Of a stretch of 64,000 nt of DNA, positions 54,301-63,175 are shown piece after piece. The position numbers and the translations under genes are program-made. Source of the stretch: Methylovorus menthalis (GTDB taxonomy: Bacteria; Pseudomonadota; Gammaproteobacteria; Burkholderiales; Methylophilaceae). Location of the stretch: positions 62,001 to 126,000 of the forward strand of contig NZ_JAJAQH010000003.1 in the NCBI RefSeq assembly GCF_020523625.1. Reading direction: 5' to 3'. The notes beneath the pieces were generated by a model that searched no databases, was not told where the DNA came from, and worked only from the letters and a program-made list of their open reading frames with translations. Position 1 is the stretch's first letter. Each line of letters starts with the position of its first letter.

Positions 54301-55563
54301 TTAATTCGCTGGGCTGGGCTTGGAGCCATCGCGCTGAGCCAGATGGCGCTTGCCGATGGCGTCTGCGGACGCGGCACGCTGACTTTGAAGCAGGCGTGAC
54401 TTGCGCTTGCGTGCCCAGATAATGATGCCGGTGACGGAAAGCATGGTGACGATGACTCCCATCAGCGAGATCAGGATGCGCCCCGGCAAGCCGAGAATGC
54501 GGCCTGAATGTAGCGGAAACTGCGCCTGCATGAAGATATCGCCGGCACTGCCAGTGCCCGGCACAATGGCGCCCGCATATTCGCCCGTCTTGCCATCAAA
54601 ATACAGCCAGGGATTGCCGAGCCCGCCATCGCCATGGTCGTTGTCCGCTTCAAAGAATCCCACGCCGTATACGCCATACTGCGGCGACCAGAAAATGGCA
54701 CCGGGTGGCGCTTCCCAGCCGCGCATCCGCGCTTCGCTGGAGGCACGATCCAGCACGGCCTGACGCGAGATGACGGGCGTTAGCGGTTTATCCAGAGGGC
54801 TGGGGGTGATGGTGTCAAACGGGCTGGCAGTCAGCGGCGATATGCGATTCACCAGCGGGCGCATGACTTCCGTACCCAGGTTCATTGAGATGGAGGTCAC
54901 CGCCATGATCAGCAGCAGCCCCCATACCCAGACGCCCCCTGAGCGGTGCAAATCAAAGTTGAGCGCATAGCCGCCTTTTTGCCAGCGAAACGCAAACGAT
55001 TTGCGCCAGCTCGCGAAGTTGGGGAAGGAAATCCACAAGGCGATCAGGCTGTCGATCGTCCAGACGATGGCAATAATTCCCATGAACAGCACGCCCAATT
55101 CAAGATTGAAACCATCGGGGATATGCAGGCTGTAATGCAGCTTGTACAAAAACGGCAGCAGGTTTTCAGGAGCCAGCGAAATCTCGCCCCACATGCGCTT
55201 GCCCTGCACCTCGCCGGTGTAGGGGTTCACCGCCATCTGGTTGAAGTCCGGCGCATAGGGCTTGCCTGTGGCCGGGTTGAGCCGCGGCTGCACGAATAGC
55301 TGCAAGGCATGTCCGGCTTCTGTCGCCAGCGGCAGGTAAGTCACCATGATGGAAGGATTGGCTGCCTCGATCTCGTTAGCCAGCTGCAAGGAAGGCTGTG
55401 GGATGCCATGCGCCGGGGCTTGCAGCTCGAAGAGTTGCGGATTCAGCGCCGCATCCAGCTCATGATCCCAGGAAATGATGGCGCCGGTAAGACCGGCAAT
55501 AAACAGAAAAATCGCGGTGGCAAGGCCAAACCAGCGATGTAACAGGGTAAGTGGTTTACGCAT
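54301..55563 (-). CDS. PepSY-associated TM protein, possible ferric-siderophore reductase (left)
   Basis: A 420-residue protein with four TM helices and PepSY domains: LTLLHRWFGLATAIFLFIAGLTGAIISWDHELD at the start, LHYSLHIPDGFNLEL, and LPGRILISLMGVIVTMLSVTGIIIWARKRKS at the end. Proteins of this family near siderophore receptors are thought to reduce Fe(III)-siderophore in the inner membrane. It opens the left operon, with a Fur-box-like sequence about 45 bp upstream of the ATG. Confidence 0.85.
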   Translation of the reverse strand: MRKPLTLLHRWFGLATAIFLFIAGLTGAIISWDHELDAALNPQLFELQAPAHGIPQPSLQLANEIEAANPSIMVTYLPLATEAGHALQLFVQPRLNPATGKPYAPDFNQMAVNPYTGEVQGKRMWGEISLAPENLLPFLYKLHYSLHIPDGFNLELGVLFMGIIAIVWTIDSLIALWISFPNFASWRKSFAFRWQKGGYALNFDLHRSGGVWVWGLLLIMAVTSISMNLGTEVMRPLVNRISPLTASPFDTITPSPLDKPLTPVISRQAVLDRASSEARMRGWEAPPGAIFWSPQYGVYGVGFFEADNDHGDGGLGNPWLYFDGKTGEYAGAIVPGTGSAGDIFMQAQFPLHSGRILGLPGRILISLMGVIVTMLSVTGIIIWARKRKSRLLQSQRAASADAIGKRHLAQRDGSKPSPAN

Positions 55564-55606
55564 GACGCATCCAGCAGTAACGATAATTTAGGGGATATTA
55601 TACATA

Positions 55607-55625
55607 TCAAATACAAATCATTCTC
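55607..55625 (-). promoter_or_regulatory. Fur-box-like site, left operon
   Basis: TCAAATACAAATCATTCTC matches the 19-bp Fur consensus at 12 positions, with the right half (AATCATTCTC) best. It lies about 45 bp before the left PepSY gene. Confidence 0.55.
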
Positions 55626-55738
55626 ATTTTGTACTCAGCCGTGATTCTGCATGAAAGTAGCGCTTGATCATGTGCTTGCACACTGGGACCTTATCCTGAC
55701 TTTACGATTGAGCGGTTGTGGGATGCTGGCTTGTTTCA

Positions 55739-55757
55739 TATAATGATAATTATTCTC
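55739..55757 (+). promoter_or_regulatory. Fur box, right operon
   Basis: TATAATGATAATTATTCTC matches 16 of 19 positions of GATAATGATAATCATTATC. It ends 17 bp before the right ECF sigma start and overlaps the probable promoter, so repression by Fe-Fur is expected. Confidence 0.8.
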
Positions 55758-55774
55758 AACTGTATGTGTAGGCC

Positions 55775-56299
55775 ATGTCCCTGATTCTTTGTCCCCGTCG
55801 TCGCGATGTGGCAGAAATGCTTTATACCCAGCATCACAGCTGGCTACAGGGCTGGCTGCGCAAAAAGCTGGGCTGCGCGCATGGGGCGGCGGATATCGCG
55901 CAGGACACCTTCTTGCGCTTGATGGCTTCGCGCGATCTGCTGATGCTGCAGGAGCCGCGAGCATTTTTAACGCGCACGGCGACCCGCTTGCTGATCGATG
56001 ATGCGCGACACAAGAAAATTGAAGCCCTGTATCTGGAAGAACTGGCGGCGCAGCTGGAGCATGCGCATGCGCCCGACCCGGCCAAGATGCTGGAGGCAGT
56101 GCGTGCGCTGGCGTATCTGGTCTCCGTGTTGGAAACCCTGCCTGAGAAGCCGCGTCAGGCCTTCCTGATGGCGCAGCTGGAGGAGTTGGGGCATGACGAA
56201 ATCGCCAGCCGCCTGTCGGTTTCCAGCCGCATGGTGCGCAAGTATCTGGTGCAGGCGCTGGTGCATTGCCACGATGCGCTGGAACAGGTGCAGCCATGA
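55775..56299 (+). CDS. ECF sigma factor, FecI type (right)
   Basis: A 174-residue sigma factor closely built like the left copy: region 2 LYTQHHSWLQGWLRKKLGCAHGAADIAQDTFLRLM and region 4 LEELGHDEIASRLSVSSRMVRKYLVQALVHC. It opens the right operon below a strong Fur box. Its stop overlaps the FecR start by 4 bp (ATGA). Confidence 0.93.
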   Translation: MSLILCPRRRDVAEMLYTQHHSWLQGWLRKKLGCAHGAADIAQDTFLRLMASRDLLMLQEPRAFLTRTATRLLIDDARHKKIEALYLEELAAQLEHAHAPDPAKMLEAVRALAYLVSVLETLPEKPRQAFLMAQLEELGHDEIASRLSVSSRMVRKYLVQALVHCHDALEQVQP

Positions 56300-57351
56300 G
56301 CGAGCTGGCACATCAACCTGCTCATGAGGCTGAAGCGCGGGCTGCGACAGTGCGGGCTACGATAGTCAGGCAGGCTGCGGAGTGGCTGGTGCTGCTGGCC
56401 AGCCGGGAGGCCAGTGCCGCGGATGAAGCGGCGTTCAATGCCTGGATGGCGGCGGACCCGGCACATGCACGCGCCGTGGGTGCCATGCGCGGCTTTGTCG
56501 GCAAGCTGAATTCAGCGGCGGGAGATGCCTCTCAGCGCGCCGTGCTCCGACAAGCCCTGCACAAGCCCTCCAACAGTCGTGGCTGGCGTGGCGCGGCCGC
56601 CGCGATGTTGCTGCTGGGTGCCATGATAGGCGGCTGGCAGTTGTTCAATCCGTGGTCGGCCATATTTGCCGATCTGCGCACCGATACCGCCGAGTGGAAA
56701 AACGAAGTGTTGCCAGATCAATCGCATCTGGCATTGGCCAGTGCCACGGCGGTGGATATCAAGTTCAGCGCGCACGAGCGCAAGGTGGCGCTGCTCAAGG
56801 GCGAGATTCTGGTGGATGTCGCGCCTGATCCGCAGCGCCCATTCGTTGTGCAAACCCCACATGGCACCATGCGTGCACTCGGCACCCGCTTTGTGGTTAC
56901 GCTGACCGATAACGGGACCACGTTGACCATGCTGCACTCCAAGGTGGAAGCGCGCGCAGATGGGCAAGAGGATGCGCGCGTGGTGATGGCTGGCGAGCAG
57001 GTAGTGCTGTCCCCCGCGCATGTCAGCACCCCGGTGGCGATTGATGCTGAAGGCGTGGCCGCAGCGTGGAGTGCACATCAGCTGATGGTGCAGGATCAGC
57101 CTCTGAATCAGGTGCTGGATAGCCTGTGGCGCTATCGTCGTGGCATCGTCATGTATCGCAATACCGATATGGATGCCATGCACGTATCAGCCTTGCTGCC
57201 ACTGGAGGATACGGACCGGGCGCTGCAATTGCTGGCGAGTAGCTTCCCACTGCGCATCCGCCATTTGACGCCATGGCTGACCTGGGTGGAGAAGGTGGAA
57301 AAGCCTGCCCCGGCCGACCAGGTTAGCAATGGGCCTGCGCAGGGTTCATAG
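56296..57351 (+). CDS. FecR-family anti-sigma factor (right)
   Basis: A 351-residue FecR protein from ATG 56296. FecR_N helices (RQAAEWLVLLASREASAADEAAFNAWMAADPAHARAV), one TM segment around residues 105-125, and the periplasmic domain (DQSHLALASATAVDIKFSAHERKVALLKGEILVDV). It links the STN domain of the downstream receptor to the upstream sigma factor. Confidence 0.92.
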   Translation: MSELAHQPAHEAEARAATVRATIVRQAAEWLVLLASREASAADEAAFNAWMAADPAHARAVGAMRGFVGKLNSAAGDASQRAVLRQALHKPSNSRGWRGAAAAMLLLGAMIGGWQLFNPWSAIFADLRTDTAEWKNEVLPDQSHLALASATAVDIKFSAHERKVALLKGEILVDVAPDPQRPFVVQTPHGTMRALGTRFVVTLTDNGTTLTMLHSKVEARADGQEDARVVMAGEQVVLSPAHVSTPVAIDAEGVAAAWSAHQLMVQDQPLNQVLDSLWRYRRGIVMYRNTDMDAMHVSALLPLEDTDRALQLLASSFPLRIRHLTPWLTWVEKVEKPAPADQVSNGPAQGS

Positions 57352-57456
57352 CAAATAGCAGGCAAAAAAACTGGCAAGAAATGCAGCACATGCAGTTCCG
57401 CTTTTGCGGGTGACTACGTCATAGCTTGTGTAGACACCATCACAAAAGGGGAGCAC

Positions 57457-59940
57457 ATGAAGCAGTATCAGAAAAGTGGGAAGGGGCAGGCGCGATTGCT
57501 TGCGACAACGGCAGCGTGGACAAGATTGAAGCCCACCTGCCTGGCGGTACATCTGGCCCTGGGCACTATGCTTGCCATGTCGGCAAGCACGCAGGCAGCA
57601 GAGGTCGTGCAGAAGAGTTACCAGATTCCAGCGGGCAGTCTCGCCCAGGTATTGAACCGCTATGCGCAGCAGGCCGGTGTGCTGATTTCGTATGATGCCG
57701 GGCTGGTGAAAAACCTGAGTTCGCCTGGCCTGCAAGGGCAGTATGACGTGGACGCAGGCTTTGCCCGCTTGCTGGATGGCAGTGGCCTGCAGGTAAAACG
57801 CAATGCCGCCGGCTACGTGCTGGAAACTGCGCCAAAAACGGCAACGCCCGAGTCGACTGTAGTGCGTGATCAGACCCTGCCCGAGGTCGCCGTGGTTGCA
57901 AACGAGGAAAGAATGGCCGTCACCGAAAATACCGGTTCGTACACCACGGGCGAGACCAGCACCGCCACCCGGCTGGGTTTGTCCCTGCGCGAAACGCCGC
58001 AGTCGGTGAGCGTGATTACGCGCCAGCAAATGGACGACCGCGCCTTGCTGGGCTTGTCGGATGTGTTGCGCCAGACCACGGGCATCAGCGTCAACCAGAA
58101 TGGCTCGGACGTCACCGATGGCGTGCAGTATTACTCGCGCGGCTTTGCGGTGGAAAACTACATGATAGACGGCATTCCGCTGTCGACCAGCGAAAGCTGG
58201 CAGTATCAGGTTTCCGACCTGGCATTTTATGATCGGGTTGAGGTGGTACGGGGCGCGACTGGCCTGATGAGTGGCGTGGGCACGCCTTCGGCTGCCATCA
58301 ATCTGGTGCGTAAGCGCCCGACCAAGGAGTTTCAGGCCTCGGTCACCGGCATGGCGGGCTCTTGGGATAATTTCCGCGGTGAAGCGGATATCTCGGGATC
58401 TTTGAACGAAGATGGCAGCGTACGTGGCCGCATGGTGGGCGTGCGCCAGAGCAGCAACTCGTTTATCGATCGCATGAGCTCGGACAAGGAGATGTTCTAC
58501 GGCATTCTGGAGGTTGACCTCACCCCCAGCCTGCTGTTTACCGCCGGCTTGGAATACCAGAAATACACCTCCAATAGCGCCAGCCGTGCCGGCCTGCCCT
58601 TGTTTTTCAGCAATGGCAGCCGTACCAACTGGTCGCGTTCGGCCAATTCATCGGCTTCGTGGGCCGACTTCAATCATGAGCAGCGCTCGTATTTTGCCTC
58701 GCTGGAAAAGCGGTTTGACAACGACTGGCTGGCCAAGGTCGTGGTCAACCAGCGGCGCAGCGATTACGACGCCCTGCTGGGCTATGCCATCTGGAAGACA
58801 CCGAATACCGACGGCACCGGCATGGGCATGTACAAGGGCAGCTGGCTGGCCAAGCCCAAGCAGAACAGCATCGATGTTTATGCCACTGGGCCATTTAGCC
58901 TGTTCGGGCGCGAGCATGAGCTGGTGGTAGGTGTCACCGCCTCCAAAACCAGTTATCAGCGCACAACAAGCACTGGCTGGGCGCGTAGCGATATCGACAA
59001 TATCTTTACGTGGAATGGCGCTACGCCTGGCTACGACGATATCCCGGTGACTGGCTCCGGTGCATTTGACAGCCACGAATCCGGTGCCTATACCACGGTG
59101 CGTCTCAAGCCCGTGGATGATCTTTCCATCATGATCGGCAGCCGTATCAGCAACTGGAGCACGCGCAACTTCTCCTGGACCACCAGTGGTACGCAGAATG
59201 CAACCGATGCCCGCAGTGAAAGCGGCGTGGTAACGCCGTATGCCGGTGTAGTGTATGACCTCAACCGTACCTGGTCCGTGTATGCAAGTTATACCGATAT
59301 TTTCAAGCCGCAAACCAACCGTGGCTCTGACGGTACCTTTCTGGACCCCTTGACTGGCAACAGCAAGGAAGCGGGTGTCAAAAGCGAATTCTTCAATCGC
59401 AAACTCAACTTCAGCGCCGCTGTATTTGAGATTCAGCAGGACAATCTGGCACAGATCATTCCTGGCGTCACCATCGACGGCAATTCGGTGTATCGCGCCG
59501 TGTCCGGCACCAAGAGCCGTGGCTTCGAGGCCGAAGTCAGTGGCGAACTGCGCCCCGGCTGGCAAGTCGTGGCAGGTCTTTCGCATAGCCGCGCTAAGGA
59601 TAAAGATGGCGAGCTACTGAATACCTATGTTCCGCAGAACACCATCAAGCTGTTCACCACCTATCGCATGAGCGGTGTGCTGAACAAGCTGACGGTGGGC
59701 GGTGGCACCAATTGGCAGAGCAAGACCTACACCGATGGGCTGGGGCCGAATGGCGACCAGCGCTTCACCCAGGATGCCTATGCCGTGGTGGACCTGATGG
59801 CGCGCTATCAGTTTGATAGCCATCTGTCGGCTGCGCTCAACATCAACAATGTGTTCGAAAAATCGTATTACAGCACGACCAGTTCGAGCTATTTCGGTAC
59901 GCCGCGCAATGCCATGCTGACACTCAAGTATCAGTTCTGA
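57457..59940 (+). CDS. TonB-dependent siderophore receptor with STN domain (right)
   Basis: An 827-residue receptor with AAGGGGAG before the ATG, a long signal region ending STQAAE, an STN domain (YQIPAGSLAQVLNRYAQQAGVLISYD), a TonB-box-like LPEVAVVA, a plug (LRETPQSVSVITRQQMDD, GFAVENYMIDGIPL, VVRGATGLMSGVGTPS) and a barrel ending LTLKYQF. The plug resembles FpvA/FoxA/FhuE-type ferric siderophore receptors. It is separated from the following genes by a partial terminator. Confidence 0.93.
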   Translation: MKQYQKSGKGQARLLATTAAWTRLKPTCLAVHLALGTMLAMSASTQAAEVVQKSYQIPAGSLAQVLNRYAQQAGVLISYDAGLVKNLSSPGLQGQYDVDAGFARLLDGSGLQVKRNAAGYVLETAPKTATPESTVVRDQTLPEVAVVANEERMAVTENTGSYTTGETSTATRLGLSLRETPQSVSVITRQQMDDRALLGLSDVLRQTTGISVNQNGSDVTDGVQYYSRGFAVENYMIDGIPLSTSESWQYQVSDLAFYDRVEVVRGATGLMSGVGTPSAAINLVRKRPTKEFQASVTGMAGSWDNFRGEADISGSLNEDGSVRGRMVGVRQSSNSFIDRMSSDKEMFYGILEVDLTPSLLFTAGLEYQKYTSNSASRAGLPLFFSNGSRTNWSRSANSSASWADFNHEQRSYFASLEKRFDNDWLAKVVVNQRRSDYDALLGYAIWKTPNTDGTGMGMYKGSWLAKPKQNSIDVYATGPFSLFGREHELVVGVTASKTSYQRTTSTGWARSDIDNIFTWNGATPGYDDIPVTGSGAFDSHESGAYTTVRLKPVDDLSIMIGSRISNWSTRNFSWTTSGTQNATDARSESGVVTPYAGVVYDLNRTWSVYASYTDIFKPQTNRGSDGTFLDPLTGNSKEAGVKSEFFNRKLNFSAAVFEIQQDNLAQIIPGVTIDGNSVYRAVSGTKSRGFEAEVSGELRPGWQVVAGLSHSRAKDKDGELLNTYVPQNTIKLFTTYRMSGVLNKLTVGGGTNWQSKTYTDGLGPNGDQRFTQDAYAVVDLMARYQFDSHLSAALNINNVFEKSYYSTTSSSYFGTPRNAMLTLKYQF

Positions 59941-59968
59941 CGCGCGTCGTTTTGTGGCTTAACCGTGT

Positions 59969-60005
59969 CCGGTGCCTGAATTTTCAGGTACCGGCCTGTT
60001 TTTTT
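59969..60005 (+). terminator. Terminator between receptor and accessory genes
   Basis: CCGGTGCCTGA-ATTT-TCAGGTACCGG forms an 11-bp stem with one G-U pair, followed after CCTG by seven T. It lies 29 bp past the receptor stop and upstream of four co-directed genes, so it may set their level relative to the receptor. Confidence 0.75.
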
Positions 60006-60020
60006 GTAAAGGATGGATGG

Positions 60021-60371
60021 ATGCAGGTTTATGACGAAGGCAATGAGGTGAGCGACACCGAACTGGCGCAGCGCAACCCCAAGTCCGGCACATCCGGATC
60101 CAGCATGCGCTGGGCGGTGTTCTCACGCGTGATGGCGGCGATTGTTGGCGCCTATGTGCTGACGCTGCTGAGCATCGCCGTGCTGGCACTGGTATTGCCG
60201 ATGTCGCGCGCGGAGTCGGTGTTGCTGTCCATGCTGTTGTCCTTCCTGATCTATGCCTGTGCCGTCCTTTGGGTGTTTGCCACGCGCAGTGCATGGCGGG
60301 CATGGTGTGGCATGTTGCTGCCTTCGCTGCTGATGGCAGCGGGGCTTGGTTTGTGGTGGAGTTTGAAATGA
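60021..60371 (+). CDS. DUF3649 membrane protein
   Basis: A 116-residue protein from ATG 60021 (AAAGGA upstream), with a charged N-terminal tail and three hydrophobic helices (FSRVMAAIVGAYVLTLLSIAVLAL, LLSMLLSFLIYACAVLWVFA, LPSLLMAAGLGLWWS). DUF3649 proteins are found with PepSY and DUF3325 proteins in iron-uptake clusters and have no known activity. It overlaps the PepSY gene by 4 bp. Confidence 0.82.
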   Translation: MQVYDEGNEVSDTELAQRNPKSGTSGSSMRWAVFSRVMAAIVGAYVLTLLSIAVLALVLPMSRAESVLLSMLLSFLIYACAVLWVFATRSAWRAWCGMLLPSLLMAAGLGLWWSLK

Positions 60372-61993
60372 AAGACGCATTTAGAGCCTCCATGGCGTGG
60401 GTGCACACCTGGGCAGGCTTGCTGGTGTGCTGGGTGTTGCTGCTGATCTTTGCCGCAGGCACGGCCAGCTATTATCGCAACGAGATTACCTTGTGGATGC
60501 AGCCAGAGCTGCATGCCATTGCTCCCAGTCAGGATAGCCAGGCCCACATGGCCGAACGTGCGGTGATCGCCCTGCAACAGCGCGCGCCCGATGCCAAGCA
60601 ATGGTTTATCGGTTTTCCCAATGAGCGCAGCCAGGGCCTGCAGATTTTCTGGGAAGACAAACTGCCGCCGGGGGTAGAGCCCACGCGCGAACGCTTTCAC
60701 GATGTGATGCTGAATCCCGATACCGGCCTGCCGCTGGAGGTGCGCGAAACCAAGGGCGGCAATTTCTTCTACCGGCTGCATTTTGATCTGCATTATCTGC
60801 CGGTCACGCTGGCGCGCTGGATTGTCGGCTTTTGCGCCATGTTCATGCTGGTGGCGCTGGTCACGGGCGTGATCATTCATCGCCGCATTTTCAAGGATTT
60901 TTTTACCTTTAGGCCCGGCAAGGGGCAGCGCTCGTGGCTGGATGCCCATAACATCACCGGCGTGCTGGCTTTGCCTTATCACCTGATGATTACCTACACC
61001 GGCCTCATGCTGCTGATGTACCTCTATATGCCCACGCCGATCGTGGTTGCCTACCAAGGCAACAACCAGGCATTTTTCGGCGAGCTGTTCCGCGAAGAAC
61101 CAGCGCCCGAGCCTAGCGGCCGTCCGGCCACGCTGACCTCCATCGCTGGTCTGGTGACCGAGGCGCAACGCATCTGGCAAGGGGCGGCGGGCGAAGTGAG
61201 CGTTGATCACATGCATATCAATAATCCCAACGATGCCGCCGCCAGCGTCAGCCTGGATAAAGCCGGGGATAACGGCCTGATTGAGAGCGGCATGTCGCTC
61301 ACCTTTGATGGTGTCAGCGGCAAGCTGCTGCATGAGGTGGATGCCGAGCAGCGCGCCGTGGTGCAGACCGCCACCGCCATGCGCAGCCTGCACGAGGCGA
61401 ATTTTGCCCAGCCCTTGCTGCGTGCCCTGTTTTTTATCAGCGGCCTGGGCGGCTGCCTGATGATTGCCAGTGGGGCGGTGCTGTGGACCGTGAAAAAGCG
61501 CCAGGCGCAGGCCAAGCGGCTGGCAAGCGGACTGCCGCCAACATGGGGATTGCGGCTGGTTGAAGCCCTGAATCTGGGGGCGATTGCGGGCCTGCCCATC
61601 GCCTTCGCCACGTTTTTCTGGGCGAACCGCATATTGCCGGTGGGGCTGGCAGCCCGTGATGAGTGGGAGATCCATAGCGTGTTTATTGCTTGGGCCGCTG
61701 TACTACTGCTGGCGCAGTGGCGCCCGGGGCGGCATATGTGGCAGCTGATGCTGTGGCTGGGCGGCCTGATGTGGCTGGCGCTGCCCGTGCTGAATGCCAT
61801 GCTGACACCGCAATCGGCTTTGTTTACGACCGTGCTGCATGGCCCGGTTGCCGTGGCCGGGTTTGATATCACCGCCATGCTGCTGGGTGCGGCCATCTGT
61901 TTCGCGGCCTGGCGTACCGGTAAGGTGCGTAGCCCTAAGCTTTCTGCCCAGCCTAAACATCGCCGCGAACTGGCTGAAACGGAGGTGGCATGA
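60368..61993 (+). CDS. PepSY-domain membrane protein, possible ferric-siderophore reductase (right)
   Basis: A 541-residue protein with five or more TM helices. The N-terminal HTWAGLLVCWVLLLIFAAGTASYYRNEI, central LHFDLHYLPVTLARWIVGF and GQRSWLDAHNITGVLALPYHLMITYTGLMLLMYLY are PepSY-TM features, with His pairs on several helices that could bind haem. It is more complex than the left-operon PepSY protein. Overlaps DUF3649 and DUF3325 genes by 4 bp each, so all three are translated together. Confidence 0.88.
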   Translation: MKDAFRASMAWVHTWAGLLVCWVLLLIFAAGTASYYRNEITLWMQPELHAIAPSQDSQAHMAERAVIALQQRAPDAKQWFIGFPNERSQGLQIFWEDKLPPGVEPTRERFHDVMLNPDTGLPLEVRETKGGNFFYRLHFDLHYLPVTLARWIVGFCAMFMLVALVTGVIIHRRIFKDFFTFRPGKGQRSWLDAHNITGVLALPYHLMITYTGLMLLMYLYMPTPIVVAYQGNNQAFFGELFREEPAPEPSGRPATLTSIAGLVTEAQRIWQGAAGEVSVDHMHINNPNDAAASVSLDKAGDNGLIESGMSLTFDGVSGKLLHEVDAEQRAVVQTATAMRSLHEANFAQPLLRALFFISGLGGCLMIASGAVLWTVKKRQAQAKRLASGLPPTWGLRLVEALNLGAIAGLPIAFATFFWANRILPVGLAARDEWEIHSVFIAWAAVLLLAQWRPGRHMWQLMLWLGGLMWLALPVLNAMLTPQSALFTTVLHGPVAVAGFDITAMLLGAAICFAAWRTGKVRSPKLSAQPKHRRELAETEVA

Positions 61994-62352
61994 TGAAAAG
62001 CGCATGGCTTTATCTGGCGGCGTTTGCCTTGGCATATCTCGGCCTTGCCAGCCTGGCCTATGGCATGGAGCGCCATCACAAGCAGCTCACTCGCGCACAT
62101 GCCTCTGCAGTCCTGAAGGCGCTAAAGCGCGTGACACCGCTGGCGGCATGGGGCTGGCTGTTGGCCGCCCTGTATCTGGCGATCAGCCTGGAAGGTGCTG
62201 GCCCCGGCAGTGTGCTGTGGTTGGGCAACCTCACGGCAGGGGCGATGTTGCTGGCCTTGATGCTGACCTATGCACCGGGCCTGGCGCGTGGCCTCGCCAT
62301 GTTGAGTCTGCCGCTGATACTCCTCAGCATGGTGGGAGCGTATTGGGCTTAG
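61990..62352 (+). CDS. DUF3325 membrane protein
   Basis: A 120-residue protein with four hydrophobic helices and a central MERHHKQLTRAHA segment. DUF3325 proteins accompany PepSY and DUF3649 proteins in siderophore-uptake clusters. It starts within the PepSY stop (ATGA) and ends 90 bp before the DUF4198 gene. Confidence 0.8.
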   Translation: MMKSAWLYLAAFALAYLGLASLAYGMERHHKQLTRAHASAVLKALKRVTPLAAWGWLLAALYLAISLEGAGPGSVLWLGNLTAGAMLLALMLTYAPGLARGLAMLSLPLILLSMVGAYWA

Positions 62353-62442
62353 GGCATGCTTGTCCTTAATATTCGGCCGCCGGACGTTGCATCTTGGCTG
62401 GCAGGTTTGATTTTTGAAATTTCATACGGAAGGTAATCCATC

Positions 62443-63093
62443 TTGACGCACTCTATTTTTTCGTGTTTTTTCGCTGTTGCCCGTGCGGGCGGTTTGCTGC
62501 TGGCGACCCTGCTGTTCAGCCTGTCGGCGCATGCCGATTATGTCTGGCTGGAGCGGGATGGCGCCACGGCCCATGCCTACCTGGGTGAGCTGCAGCCGGA
62601 TCGTCCCGCTGCCAGCGTCGAATTGCTGGGCGATGCCCGCGCTTTCATGGCGGATAGCAAATCGCTGGCGACCACCATGCGTGACAGCCATTACACCGTT
62701 GCCAACCTGCGCGAAGGTGGCGACTTGCGCTTTACTGCCAAGCGCCAGTCATCCAACGGCGGCCTGCTGTTTTACCAGGCCAAGGCTGGCCGGGAAGACA
62801 CCAAGCCAGTGAATGACCTGGAGCTGGTGCCGGACCAGGCGGGTGGCAATACGTTCCGCCTGTATTGGAAAAGCAAGCAGGTGCCTGCTGACCAGGTCAA
62901 CGTGTACACCTCTGAAGGCTGGACGCGCAGCTTCAAGGCGGCAGCCGATGGTAGCGTGACTATCACCACGCCATTCCCCGGCCGCTATGTGCTGGAAGTG
63001 ACGGCCAAGGTTAATGGCACGGTGGAATTGGAAGGCAAAAAATACGATGACGTACGCCATGTGGCGACTGTCAGTTTTGTCGTAGCAAAATAA
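62443..63093 (+). CDS. DUF4198 periplasmic protein
   Basis: A 216-residue exported protein read from TTG 62443; there is no in-frame ATG before the signal peptide, and a GGAAGG lies about 12 nt upstream. After the signal (ATLLFSLSAHA) comes the DYVWLERDG start typical of DUF4198, which adopts immunoglobulin-like folds and is found near metal-uptake genes. The mature part ends VRHVATVSFVVAK. The function is unknown. Confidence 0.82.
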   Translation: MTHSIFSCFFAVARAGGLLLATLLFSLSAHADYVWLERDGATAHAYLGELQPDRPAASVELLGDARAFMADSKSLATTMRDSHYTVANLREGGDLRFTAKRQSSNGGLLFYQAKAGREDTKPVNDLELVPDQAGGNTFRLYWKSKQVPADQVNVYTSEGWTRSFKAAADGSVTITTPFPGRYVLEVTAKVNGTVELEGKKYDDVRHVATVSFVVAK

Positions 63094-63175
63094 ACCCCTA
63101 AACGCAGTACCCATTTTGCCTGCTCAACCGTCATAGAAAGTAAGAGCCGAAAAAATCGGCAAAAAGGTGGATGAC

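Noticed and set aside
60251-61675. A 474-codon minus-strand open frame opposite the right PepSY gene
   Set aside because: The plus-strand gene has coupled starts and PepSY motifs; the minus frame is Gln/His-rich noise.
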